A stretch of DNA of 64,000 bases from Stagonosporopsis chrysanthemi (lineage: Eukaryota > Ascomycota > Dothideomycetes > Pleosporales > Didymellaceae): positions 1-64,000 of the forward strand of contig JAFISE010000169.1 in assembly GCA_022560025.1 (NCBI GenBank), written 5' to 3'. A program made the position numbers and the translations under genes. Below are positions 21,432-32,571 of this stretch, one piece after another (positions within the stretch are counted from its first letter, which is position 1; every line of letters starts with the position of its first letter). The notes beneath the pieces were generated by a model that searched no databases, was not told the origin of the DNA, and worked only from the letters and a program-made list of their open reading frames with translations.

Positions 21432-22898
21432 GTGCTAATTTCTACGTGGTGGTCGTATGTTGTAGCTGATTGGGTTGACAGATTGCTTGGAACAGCCTCA
21501 AAATGTACTTTTGCATGCAGCAAGGCAGCATTGTGACAACAATCATTGTGAGAGAAGAACAGTGAAAGTATTCACTAGGTTTCTCATCGCGTGTACACGG
21601 CGTTCACCTGAAATGTGTGGATGGAAGGCATCTTACGGTCATGGGCGTTTTGCCAAGCATACATTGTTCAGGTCTCTTAAGTGCGCTTGAAAAGAAATGA
21701 GATCAAGGGCTTTGGTGAAAAGAGCGTAACGCCACAATGATCGTTCACGATGGCATTCAGTACTTTGCGTTGTGCATCCAGTAGCTGACTTGCTCAGACT
21801 GAACATCTCATTGCATGGTCAACCAGGCCACCAGAAGTAGCTGAACGAGTGCTTGAGCGACGAATTGGTTAATAGCCTAACTTTAGACAAGCGATCTGTT
21901 TGCCCTGGTGAAGAATGCATCGACAATGCAGTCAGTCAGTGGATACTGCATAAGTTGCTCGAATATATCGAGTAAGCCACTGAGCGTTTTGCCGCCGCCG
22001 GTTGAATGACACGTAGAATTCTTCTTATAACCAGTACGTCTTCATCGCCTGTGACTATTCGAAAACATTCAAATAATTCTCTCTACGATGTTACCTATGT
22101 GTATCGCCCAAAGTGCGACGAAGGTCTGCATCGATGAGGCTTCTGTCTGTCCGAGCTGCTGCACAACTTTCATGTGTGCCTTCCGATCTTGGACATGCAC
22201 GACTCCTTATTTCCAGTTACAAGCCATACCTTGAAATTCCGTAGCAAATCGGGCCATATCTCTTGCGCGGACATTATACAGCGTAGCATTTTTTGCGGCT
22301 GTAGCCTGTGATGTGTCCTAGGAGCCCTGCACACGAGTACATTGTGAGAATAGTGCTATCCTGATTTGCAAAGCATTGATGCTGGGTGAAAGCTAAGGTG
22401 TATCATACGTCACACTGGCGTGACGCAGGAATGACCCTTTATGCCGTGTTTCAAGAAAACACCGATCGTCAAATGAGATGCACGGTTTGAGAATATTCGA
22501 AACAACAAACCTGCCAGATAGATTGCACGGTCCGCTTGCTGAACAGCGACTCGATTCAGAACACAAGCTCCGGCCAAGGAAAATTAAGAATTGCGGAGAT
22601 ACCCTGCGCCCACAGACCTCTGCTCGAAATAGACAGCTGTAACGGAGTCATGTCGCCAGGTGCGCCTAAGAAAGCTCCAAATGAAAGGCACACCAGTAGA
22701 ATCCACTTTATACGACGAGTCGCAAGGAGTCGCATCCAAAGTGAATGCACAGATGCACTCACGGCCGCTGTCTTCAGCTTCAAAAGCAGTGTCTGGTGAT
22801 CCTTAAAGTACTAAAAGCTTACACTCGTTCCTCATTCTATTTTTCTTCCTCAGATATTTTTCGTTCTTGACCTGGAGTCACCTGTTCATATTACAAAA
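21432..22898. other. intergenic, no supported gene
   Basis: 1.47 kb between the divergent RING-like pseudogene and the secreted-protein gene. Small frames only. No RNA gene or repeat recognised. Confidence 0.5.
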
Positions 22899-23614
22899 AT
22901 GCCTTCAATTCGCCAAATCCTTCCCATCCTCGCCGCTACGGCAGCCGTCGATGCTGCAATGGGCCCTGCCTTTAGCACAGGTCCTGTTGGCTCAGGATCC
23001 TGGATTCGCGAGTCTACATCTACACTTGTCTTGCCTAAAGCACCAAGCGGCAGCTCTGGTGATGCTTCTCTATGGGTTGGCATGGGTACCTCGAATGGCG
23101 ACTTGATCCAGTCAATTGCCGACAACTGGCAAGCAAGCACATGGTCGATTTTTGCATACACTCTCTTGAGCACCGGACCCACAAGCCAAATGCCGGTTCA
23201 GACCGATGGTACCAACGCCGTCGAAGGCGAGAAGATTACTATGCACTGTGAGTATACAAGTTGAGAACGGTTGCTTGGACAGCTCTGACAACCGACAAAG
23301 ACAAGTTCGACGATGCCAGCGGGAACTATACCCAGTACGTCTCTATCAACGGAAACCAGGTCGCAACCCTCAGTACCAGCGACGGTCATGCTGAGGGTTG
23401 GGGTAGCGCTGTCGAGTGCGCCGAGAACAATTGCGGCACTATGCCTGCCCACAAGTGGATCGACACGGTCATCACTCTCGACACTGCCGACCCCAACTAC
23501 GACCAGACCATGGGCAAGGCTAATGGTGTTACCGGCGATATGTCCACTGATGATGGTGGCATTACATGGAAGGTCACAGACATCAACATTCCTGAATTTA
23601 CTTTCGGCCAGTAA
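22899..23614 (+). CDS. small secreted protein, probable concanavalin-like beta-sandwich
   Basis: Two exons (22899-23247 and 23301-23614) flank a 53-bp GT-AG intron (donor GTGAGT) and give 220 residues. The N-terminus looks like a signal peptide (MPSIRQILPILAATAAVDAA). The mature part is Gly/Ser/Thr/Asp-rich with repeated short strands, for example ASLWVGMGTSNGDLIQSI, QYVSINGNQVATLST and GGITWKVTDINIPEF. This layout resembles the fungal two-sheet beta-sandwich of the G1 (eqolisin) peptidase fold, including a Gln in the NGDLIQ segment. I cannot find a convincing counterpart of the catalytic Glu, so I do not call it a protease. The start context ACAAAAATG is good. It is the only apparently intact gene between 20 and 34 kb. 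Confidence 0.75.
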
Positions 23615-23769
23615 GCACTTGTCTATCGGGGTCAGTTTGTTGCTTGTATTTATCTTTTTCTCGTCGGGGTTTATCTCTATCAAAGCATTTTGCTTGCACT
23701 ACGTGCCAGATATTGTTTGCATGTACATGTGAATTCGCTGCTTCGCACTTTGTGTCCACCATCAGCAGC

Positions 23770-25554
23770 TCAGTAGGCGTAGAACACTTGACCTCCACTA
23801 TCTTTCAGTCTTCTATTTTGAACCATAGGCCAAGAGCGGAGGACCCAGGCTGCTATGATGCTTGCGAAAGCGAAGGCTGCATTGCTGCTCATCGCAATAA
23901 CGTACTTAGGTCCGTCTGATTCAGGATACAAATAGGGCGTGTAAATAAAACTTGCCATGGAGACAACGTTGACGATCGACAAAGAGACAGCTTTTTTCTC
24001 TGCAGTCTGGCCGAGTGTTCCTGACACCCAGCCGAGGATCACAGAGTTGACTGAATACACACCTGGAGATTTTTGTTAGGTCCGGAAATCCAAATGGAGA
24101 TGAGGATATACCTGATGCGAACAAGAAACATGATATGTAGCGTGTAGGTAGATTCAACGTGACAGCCCTAATCACAAAACCAATCGTTGCGATACCCATC
24201 ATCACTGTAATATGCCAGGTGCAGTCATTGAACCTTCCAGATGATATGCCGACACATATGCCCACTACACCTGCGACCAACGATGGTGGAGCTGTGAGGA
24301 CCAAAGTGATTGTTGTGCTAAAGCCTGGGGATGAAACAACGGTAGGGAAGAACTGCGTGAAATCTTAGTTATCAATCCGGCCAGTGACAACAACGGCACC
24401 CGGCATACCTGATTAAACGACGTAGCGCTCAAATGCATGTTCTGCATGAAGACGAGGAGGTACAGCCTGGGGTCACGTAGAGCTTGCATGAAGCCTGCTT
24501 TCACTCCTTTGCTTGACTCAAGACCGACTGTATCTCGCTGTATTCGAACGTGCGCGAGCTGGCGCTGCTCGGGAGTGAGCCATCGTGTCGTAAGAGGCTC
24601 GTCTGGTAGGATGAAGATGCAAACGACCGCGACGCCAATCGTTACTACACCCTCGATGATAAACAACCTGAAAGTATGCAATTAGCTTTCGGACTGTATG
24701 ACTATTGAGATGCTGACCTACCACTGCCATCCGTGCATACCGTGCTTATCATCAAGTGTCGCGAAGGTTGCAGCCGCGATGAGGCCCGCGAAAGATACAG
24801 CGAAGATGTTGCATGTCTCCAATCAGCGAGAGAAAAAGAATCTCAGGAAAATTACAGTTGAACCCCAGTAGTGTGCCGCAGAAGAAAACAGCGGTTGCAG
24901 TTGGCGAAACAATCTACATACCTGCGTACAAGATTGAAACTCTGGTAGCTATTTCTTTGCGAGTGTAGAATAACGACAGAATGTATAGAGCGCCGGGATA
25001 GAACGGAGCCTCAACAAATCCCAGGAAGAAGCGGACCATCACCAGACCAACGTAGTTCTTGACAAGCGCCGTGAATGTAGCAACGCAGCCCCACACTATC
25101 ATGCATGACGCCATGTAAAGCGACGGTCGCACCTTCTTGGACGACATGAGCATGTTCGAGGGGATCTGAGCGAAGAGGTATCCGACGTAGAGAATGGAGA
25201 TACATGTGTTGTATTGTGAGCCACGGAGGCCAAGATCTTGCTCGAGGGCGTTGAGCCTTGCATTGGCGATAGCGTTCTGGTCAAGTTTGTTGCTACATCT
25301 GTGAGCAAAGCTATCAAAGTGGCATTTGTTACTCACAGAAAATACATATAGAATAAAGCAGGCATTATTCGATAATCTAATTTGCGCACCAACGCTATCT
25401 CTTCCGGATCGGTCTTCGTTGTTGCACCGCCGTAATCAGCCCCAGCCGCCGGTACTTTGGATTTGGTATCTTTCTCGAAAGCTTCGACATCGTATACTTG
25501 AAGCGGCATTGAGTCTTTCTCCAAGTCATTGCGAGGATTGTCAATGGATGGCAT
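23770..25554 (-). pseudogene. Dal5-type MFS permease with a lost splice acceptor
   Basis: Proteins of this anion:cation symporter family (allantoate, vitamin or other organic acid permeases) have 12 membrane helices. Six exons can be read on the complement: 25337-25554, 24922-25298, 24722-24812, 24409-24667, 24112-24352 and 23770-24062. They total 492 residues, and all other junctions are GT-AG in phase. Typical segments are KLDYRIMPALFYMYFL, RFFLGFVEAPFYPG and the loop HGWQWLFIIEG. The exon 2/3 junction must give YAG-NIFAVSFAGLIAA, but the intron (24813-24921) ends in CAT where CAG is needed. The nearest real AG (24817-24818) puts exon 3 out of frame. So it is probably non-functional or mis-spliced. 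A base error at 24813 is the alternative. Confidence 0.6.
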
Positions 25555-26221
25555 TCTGTTGGGTCAAGAAATACGAGCTCGTGCAGATTTTACCCATGAA
25601 ACAACACCAAACACTGACTTCTATATAACAAAGTTAGGACAAAAGTTTCCCAGCAATTCGAAAAATGGACAAAGACAAATAGACAAAGTCCCCGGACTTA
25701 CCCCATACCCCGCACTACCAGTTGACAAGCTGTGGGTGCCGCTAGCTTAGCATGTCGGCTGCTAAGGCACACCGAGACGTGAGAACGCATGTCCGAGTTT
25801 GCGAGAGCTGAGGCACGAGATCTGCTAGAAAACACCGAGTGCCGAATGTGACTTGCACTAAGACGGACGAAAGCAAGTCCGGCGCTGCTCCCAATCCAAG
25901 ATCAAGGGTCCCATCGCAACATACATTGTCCAGCCAATAGAACGTTGAGAATGTTCTATATTGTGGAGGAGCCAATCATCGATGTTCGACATTCGGGTGG
26001 CCTTGTGTTTGTCCGTGACCATCTCTCCGAGCTGTGATGTGAACTTACATTGCATGCGAACGACACGGATGCTTTGTGCCGTTCCAATAGCTGGATGGAA
26101 TGTACATATGGAACAACATATAACACAGCGCTTTTGACCCAGTATTGATATCAAGATCAACGCCCCAGCTATCCACACAACAACCATTACCAATCGTACC
26201 CAAGCAATCTATTCAATTACA
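25555..26221. other. divergent intergenic region
   Basis: Separates the Dal5-type permease (minus) from the DapA-family gene (plus). The head-to-head arrangement suggests a shared control region for a transporter and enzyme pair. No specific regulator site was identified. Confidence 0.5.
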
Positions 26222-27193
26222 ATGGGTTCTATGCTTGAAGTTCAGAAAGCTCCCTTCATTGACCTTGCTGGGCTTGTGCCTGCGCCAGTCACACCCTTCA
26301 ATAGAGATGGCTCTATCGATTTCGCCGCCATCCAGCGACTTGGCTCATGGCTCGGTAGTATTCCGGGGGTCAAAGGCCTGGTCGTACTAGGTCATGCTGG
26401 AGAAGGCACATTCCTTACCCAAGAGGAACAGGTTGATGTAATAAAAGCCTTTGTCCAGTCGGTCGACAATAAGATTCCGACTATAGCCGGGATCACCACG
26501 GAGGGCACAGAGGTTGCAGCGCTTGAGGCTCAGCGCGCGAAAGCCGCAGGAGCTCAAGCCGGTCTCTTGTACCCAAGCCATGGCTGGCTACGCTTTGGTT
26601 ACCAGCCTGGTGCTCCCCAGGATCGATATGAGACGGTATACGCCAAGTCCGGTCTGCCTCTCAATCTGTTCCAGTACCCAGACAACACCAAGGCCACATA
26701 ATCTCTGGAGACCTTGCTCGACATTGCAGCCCAGCCTGGTGTCATTGCTATGAAGAACGGCGTCCGTAACATGCGCCGCTGGGACGTCGAGATCCCCATC
26801 ATCAAGAAGCAGAACCCTGAATTGACCATCCTGACATGTCATGATGAGTACCTGCTGCACACTTGCTTTGATGTCGATGGTATGCTTGTTAGCTACGGCA
26901 ACATTGCACCTGAACCACTATTGGAAATCATCGAGGCAGGAAAGGCTCGAGATTACGTCCGCGCAAGGGCTGTTCATGACAGACTCCTACCCGTTACGAG
27001 GAACGTCTACCATCGCGGATCGCACATGGAGGGCAGAGTTGCATTGAAACATGGTCTAGTTGCGCGTGGTATTTTAGAGCATGCAACCGTACGGAGCGGT
27101 CTTTTGCCTCTTATCCAGGGGGCCGAGCAGGAGATCCACGATGCTTTCAGGTCAGCAAAGCTGGGGAAGGTGGTGCCACCCAAGACCGGCTGA
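26222..27193 (+). pseudogene. DapA-family aldolase/lyase gene with one in-frame stop
   Basis: DapA-family TIM-barrel enzymes form a Schiff base with keto-acids; fungal members include 2-keto-3-deoxy-sugar-acid aldolases and hydroxyproline-pathway enzymes. The frame starts at 26222 and would encode 323 residues. It has the expected PAPVTPFNRDGSID start, the GHAGEGTFLTQEEQ active-site loop and the Schiff-base lysine segment VIAMKNGVRN. A TAA at 26699-26701 falls between NTKAT and SLETLLDIAAQPG, and the same frame continues to the TGA at 27191-27193. No splice sites flank it. The ancestral codon was probably Tyr (TAC or TAT) or Gln. With one lesion this could be a recent allele or a sequence error. 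The substrate is not inferable. Confidence 0.75.
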
Positions 27194-27244
27194 ATGTTGG
27201 AATGTTAGAATGAGGGTAGGATGAAACGTATGCTATAAATTGCG

Positions 27245-29388
27245 TTACAATAACCCATCAGATCTGAAGTCGTTCTCCATCCACCATGAAATATCTTCAC
27301 TGCTGAATAGTTGCATAATGTCCTCATTTGGTCGTGGGACAGCTGATAGTTGCTGGGCTATGCCCAAGAAGTCGTCGAATCCGTTCATGTGCGTGCTTAC
27401 GGCCGTAAATGACTCTTGATTCATGGCACCATGAGACAAGGGTTGCAGATCAGAGTTGGCGAAGTTGCAGGCGCTAGAAGTGTGCTGGAAGCCGGGTTGA
27501 ATGGGAGTTCTTGAAGTCAAGCCTGCGTCGGCCAACACTTGGTGGGATGGTTGGTCCTGATTGGGTTCGCCTGAGCCAAGAGGACGGGTCAACGGATTCT
27601 GATCTTCAAGTGAGTGTTGAGCCTTGGAAGACGCACGATCCGCTCTAGAAGGTCTGTTTTCGTGTCCTGTTAGGTGTGTTGCATTTGCATTTGTATCAAT
27701 CGGGCGTCTCAGCCGTGAGACAAGATTTGTGATGGCTACAATGCACGACTCGGGCCAGTTCGTACCTCGCAGAGCAATATGTTCTAGGACCTCGATACCC
27801 CAATGTACAAGACCGAAAGCAGTCTTCTGAGGGAGCTGCTCTTCAGCTGCCGCAAAGATGATGATGAAGGTGCTCATCCAGATAGCTCAGGTGAATGATG
27901 GCCAAAGAAGAGGTGTCCTCTCATACCCATAATGCCCAGGTGAGCCATCAAAGGCTCCAAATCCTTTCAGCGCCTTGTGTAAAGAGTTGATGACGGACCG
28001 AGAGGCCGTAACGCATCGCTGTAGAGCAGCATTGAACACTGTATCATGTTTGGGGTCACTCAACACAGACCGATGCAACGCCAGTATGGTCTCGAAGCGA
28101 AGTACCATCAGAGTAACCTGATGGGGTTTCGCTATGCTCTGCTTGTGTCCAGAATCAGAAAGATGTTCGTCGACCATCGTCCACCACTTGGCGTGTTCGG
28201 TCTCAACAAGCAAACCTGGGCTATCATCTTGGTGGTCACAATTGACTGCGGCCTTGTTCCGAATTTTCATTATAGATCCACGAATATCTGCATGATGGGC
28301 GAGGAAGTCAATGAGGTCGAGTCTGTTATCGTGTACTAGTACTGTAAGCAACGGGGAACGCAAATCCAATTTAGGAGCTCACTTGTGTCGTGTTTATAGG
28401 TCTGTCCGTGACATTCGGTTTGCGGATAGCAGACATTGATGTCGTCAGAGGAGATCACACTCGGGTTCCCCAGCCGGATGGATATGTATCGATCGATGCA
28501 AAAGACTGACCAGAACAATGGTTTTCGCAACTCGGCATCTTTATCGGACTGTGGACGGGTGCGAACAGGACATCTGCGAAGATGAAGCTGAAACGCCAAG
28601 TGTGCTGCTATGCCCTGTAACCTCGACGCTGCATTGTATCTATGCATGGAAATCAGAAACAACTGTACGCTGACGAGAGCCTGGAGTGATAGGATGGAAC
28701 TTTCTTCCGCCAACACTGAAGACATGCTACAGATGGCATCGCTGAAAGTATGAAAAACATGTGTTGACGGCACAGGCTTGTGCGATGTCGTCATTTGTCT
28801 TCTGTCCATGGTAGCAATAGAGATGATTGAGCGGAGAATTGTGAGATAGAACGTGGGAGGGCCTGCATCTGACAGACGGCCACCGATACTCGCCTGTTCC
28901 CTGAAGTAGTCCAGTAAAGCCGGCGCGTGCAAAAAGGGGAATGCAGGATGCCAATGGTCGAAATAACTCTGGCTCCGATCGAGAAGGTCCTCGAATGATA
29001 CGGGCTGCCTCTGCCTCTCTATAATCCCATGTTACACTTCCTGTACTCGCCATAACCATTTCGTAGCGCTTTGAGCAGAACCTGCGGGCAGTTGATCATC
29101 CTCGCCGGGAGCACTGTCATCTTGAGGTTGATCGGAAGTCTGCGAGACTGCAGAATCAGCGGCGCGTGAGCTGGGCTGTCCACCCGGGCTGGGAAATGTA
29201 TTGCGAGACATGTCCTGTGAGCTGACGCCCTCATTGCCAAATTCGCGAAGCTGTCGACCCATGGTGTGGAGAAACGCTCTGCGCTTCTGAGCTTCTGCGG
29301 CATCGGCTTCTGGCGAATCACCCACCACACGGCCGTATTCGTTGGGAGCTCGCCGCCTCTTCGTACCTGCTAGGTTATCTGACATCAC
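27245..29388 (-). pseudogene. fungal-type transcription factor gene, two in-frame stops
   Basis: The gene reads from an ATG at 29388 (MSDNLAGTKRRRAPNEYGR) to 27245, with one GT-AG intron (28342-28382). The middle shows the fungal transcription-factor homology region: SQSYFDHWHPAFPFLHAPALL, then R-K-P-L-F-W-S-V-F-C-I-D-R-Y-I-S-I-R-L-G-N-P and DINVCYPQTEC. No Zn2Cys6 cluster is encoded ahead of it, so it may belong to the group lacking one. Two stops lie in frame: TAA at 29032-29034 (between VQEV and HGIIERQRQ) and TGA at 27887-27889 (between WPSFT and AIWMSTFIIIFAAAEEQ, where a Trp is usual). Both are one transition from sense codons. It probably once regulated the adjacent DapA-like and permease genes. 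Confidence 0.7.
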
Positions 29389-29561
29389 GGTGGGCTACCT
29401 GTATACGAGGTCCAAAGATACACAAGAGAGACCATCGCGTTTTGGCAGACCAATGCTAGCGCGCCCCGCAGTACTTTTAGCGTGTTGCATCGTTCATTCA
29501 TCTGTACACGTGGCTTTCCCTCCACAACTCACACCATATTCACAAGAGTTCAGATTGATTA

Positions 29562-30300
29562 TCAAAAATATTTCCACCATTTGTCTGCGGTCATACCGCG
29601 ATTCGGAGTAAGATTTGTATCCTGAATGGTCCCTGGCCGTGATGGACTGCTTGCAATGGTGTCTGGCTCCGACAATCTTGTGCTGCCCAAAGCATCAGCC
29701 GTCGGACTTGCAGTCGCTGTAAACCCAACAACAGTTTGATGGAGTATCTGTGATACAGGGCGAGCTATGGATGTCGAAGGGTGCGGGTTCCTCTAAGTTG
29801 GCGAAGCAACTCCCTCCATCGATTGCAAACCCTCCAATCGTGCAGGAACTACTGCTGGATTGTTCTCCAAAACTGCGCCAAGTCGATCAACCGGGGGTGA
29901 TATTCCTGAGCATGAGATCCTCTCTTGTTTCCAGGCTCTCCATGCCTGTCTCTGCCTGTCATCTCGAAGGGGCAGTTTCTTCCACTCTTCGATCTTCTTA
30001 GATTTTGATTATTTCTGTGCCTCATCTACATATATCTTTCGCTGCTCGTCAGATAGATAGTGGTATTCAGAAGAGCCACCAGTCTCTTCGATAGCTGAAA
30101 GTAGATCAAGGACCAGAATCTCGGTTTCAAGAAGTCGTTGCTCAATACAGGAGACATACCCTGATGGGATGCCTCTGTGACAATCAACGTCAGTGTGTAA
30201 TCCGTTATTTTCAGGGCAATCTACCTTTTGTTCATCCGCGGATACCTGCAAATTACGCCGATGGTGGTGCATTGGGAACATATCGGGCTTTGACATGTCA
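29562..30300 (-). pseudogene. short Zn2Cys6 transcription factor, decayed
   Basis: The reading starts inside a Zn2Cys6 cluster (C-S-Q-C-T-T-I-G-V-I-C-R-Y-P-R-M-N-K-R) and crosses a 50-bp GT-AG intron (30175-30224). It continues with the usual linker coiled coil, GIPSGYVSCIEQRLLETE, and ends with the characteristic K-W-W-K-Y-F before TGA at 29562-29564. The same phase contains TAA at 30009-30011 and TAG at 29793-29795. The first half of the zinc cluster and a start codon are not recoverable in one frame. This is a clear pseudogene of a small regulator, divergent in kind from the larger regulator next to it. Confidence 0.65.
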
Positions 30301-30984
30301 GAACGAACTCAGGATGGAGCTAAGGGGGTCGCACATCTCGCGGTCACACTGTAGGTGGTCAGTATTATCGACCGCGCGTAAGGCGAAAGACTACCATACT
30401 TTGAATTTTTTGTTGCGGCATGATTCGCACGCTATTGGATTGAAGCCAGCAGACTCGTCCTCGCATCAATCAGCGCCTGCCGAGTTCATCCTGGAGCACC
30501 TGCCACTTACCATTGCATTGGCACAGCCATTAGAAAATGAGAGTGGATGGTCTTCTCTTGTTGCGGGACCGGACAAGACTTTGTCCTAGCGGCATTACCC
30601 CACTTCTAGTATCTCTCTTCAACCGAGCACGGAAGACGAAGCCATCTTCCGTGCATCCATACGTGCCCACGGATTTGTGTATTGGTTTACATCGAGTCAC
30701 GAAACCAGTAAGAGCAGAAGAAACGAGGATGGGTACTGTTGAAAAGCTCGGCTACCGCCGAAGCACCTGGAATTCGGTTGGTGATAGCTAGCCCAAAATG
30801 CCTTGCACGGAGCGCTTTTCATGTCACACACTCCATTTTCTTTGGTCACGAGAAGTCATCACCCTAAACTGGTTGGTGGGACTTGACGTCCTCTTATGTG
30901 ATCACTCCAAGATCCTCCTCGGCGAGGTATGATACAATCAATTGAGTGCTTTGTCAATCGTTAGCAAACGGATAGAAGACCTAT
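30301..30984. other. intergenic between two pseudogenes
   Basis: Probably contains the unrecognisable 5' end of the Zn2Cys6 pseudogene and the missing 3' end of the sugar-permease pseudogene. Short frames only. Confidence 0.4.
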
Positions 30985-31990
30985 TGGGAAGGACATCATA
31001 CAAGGTAATGTCGTAAAAGCCGTAGTATAGGAACAGGAATGGCACACTAGCTACGCCAACAGTAGAAGGGCCAGTCGATGCAATACCCCCAAACTATTCA
31101 GAGATGAGGACAAAACAGACTAACAATCCTGCCGCGCTGGTCAGGAATAAGGGCCGACATCCAACAGAGTCTGTCATCGCAGCAGCACCGACCGCAAGAA
31201 TCAGGTTCCAGATCTGAAGGCAGCCATTGACAAGTGTCTGCTGCGTGATGAAAGTAATACCTGCGGTCCTGAGTACTGCTACTAGGTAATAAGACACTAT
31301 AGCGACACCATTTAATTGAGCGAAGACGCCTAGTGTCACCGAGAAGAATGCGCGATGACGGTTTCCCTTTGAAGAGATCAGGTCCATCCAGGAGACGCCA
31401 TTGGAGACCTGCTGTTCGAATTCGATTGCGACCTCGATCTCGTTCATCTCAAACTCGGTCAAGGCTAATTCTTCGTCGGTCACTGCATGGTACTTGACGA
31501 TATATCGCGCGAGCTTCCGCAGATCGCCCCTTAGAGATGAGATATCGTGGCGATTCAGGGACCAGAATGAAGGCAGAAAAACAAAGATGGGGATTGCGGT
31601 TTGCAAAATCGAGGGAATGCGCCAGGACCAGTCATCGACGAGGTTGCGAGTACCGAAAGTCGCCCAAGCAGCCAACAAAGAGCCGACATACCATCCAGAG
31701 TTGTGGAACGAAGTCTAAAAACTCCTATGAGTTAGGTACGCGAGCTTTGTAACCAGTAACGGAGCAAGGTCTCCCCACCACGCAATGGGTTGCACGAGAA
31801 GGATTCTTCCAAGGATAAAACGGGGAGAATCTGGACCATAACCCTGCAACATGGGCCCCGCGACGAGGAAGGTACAACCAATGAACAACCCTTTCTTTCA
31901 TTCCCAGCGGTTGGCAAAGTATGCCACGAGTGGGATATCAAGGCACAGGCTACCTGCTCCTCATCATTACTTTAGAAAGACAAAGAGGGA
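30985..31990 (-). pseudogene. MFS sugar transporter (lactose-permease type) pseudogene
   Basis: Recognisable sugar-porter segments occur in order on the minus strand: IPLVAYFANRWE, GLFIGCTFLVAGPMLQGYG, VTKLAYLTHR, an intron ending TTTTTAG, then TSFHNSGWYVGSLLAAWATFGTRN, DDWSWRIPSILQ and PFLFLYYGFYDIT. A TGA (31898-31900) replaces the Arg of the conserved R-W-x-R-K-K-G loop. A TAG (31094-31096) lies where Ser-Glu-Gln-Phe would be read. The C-terminal third beyond ~30990 and the N-terminal helix region are missing or unrecognisable. A dead member of the degraded gene set around it. Confidence 0.65.
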
Positions 31991-32571
31991 TTCGCCCGCA
32001 TCGAAGGATCGAAGGGCTCCGTTGCTGTGGGCGGCGTGGCAGTATCTAAGCCCGGGTTTCTTATGGTAAGATTACAAGACCAGGAATAGCAACGTATAGA
32101 ATTTGAAGTTCCGGAACTGGGCTTCCATTACGAGGCCGATGCAGCAGCGGAAGATATCCGCGCGGGCAGGCAGGAGAATGCGATTTGCTCATGGATCGAC
32201 GCGTTGACGATCATGTCAAGGTTCGAAGCTATACGAAGCTAATGCGGGCTGGTATATGAAGAACATGAGTAGATCAATCTTGAGCGAATCTATCAGGTCT
32301 ACACATTGACACCATTTGGGCTATCTCAATCAGAAACATGACTGATCTGCGCGGCTAATGCGAGTCGCTTAAGCAGTGATGGTTTAGCAGAGGGTTTCAG
32401 ACTTCTTGTGCAACAATTTTTCTTGGATCAATTAGCATGCAGGACTTGCTCGTACTCGAGAAACGGACCGTACCCTACAGTAGCTCAGACCATGGCCTCT
32501 TCTTCGCCTTCGCATCGAGCTCTAATCACCATCTCGACCGCCTTTACGCGGTCAAGATCGATATCGTGGTC
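31991..32571. other. intergenic, no supported gene
   Basis: May hold unrecognisable N-terminal remnants of the sugar transporter. Nothing else identified. Confidence 0.4.
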
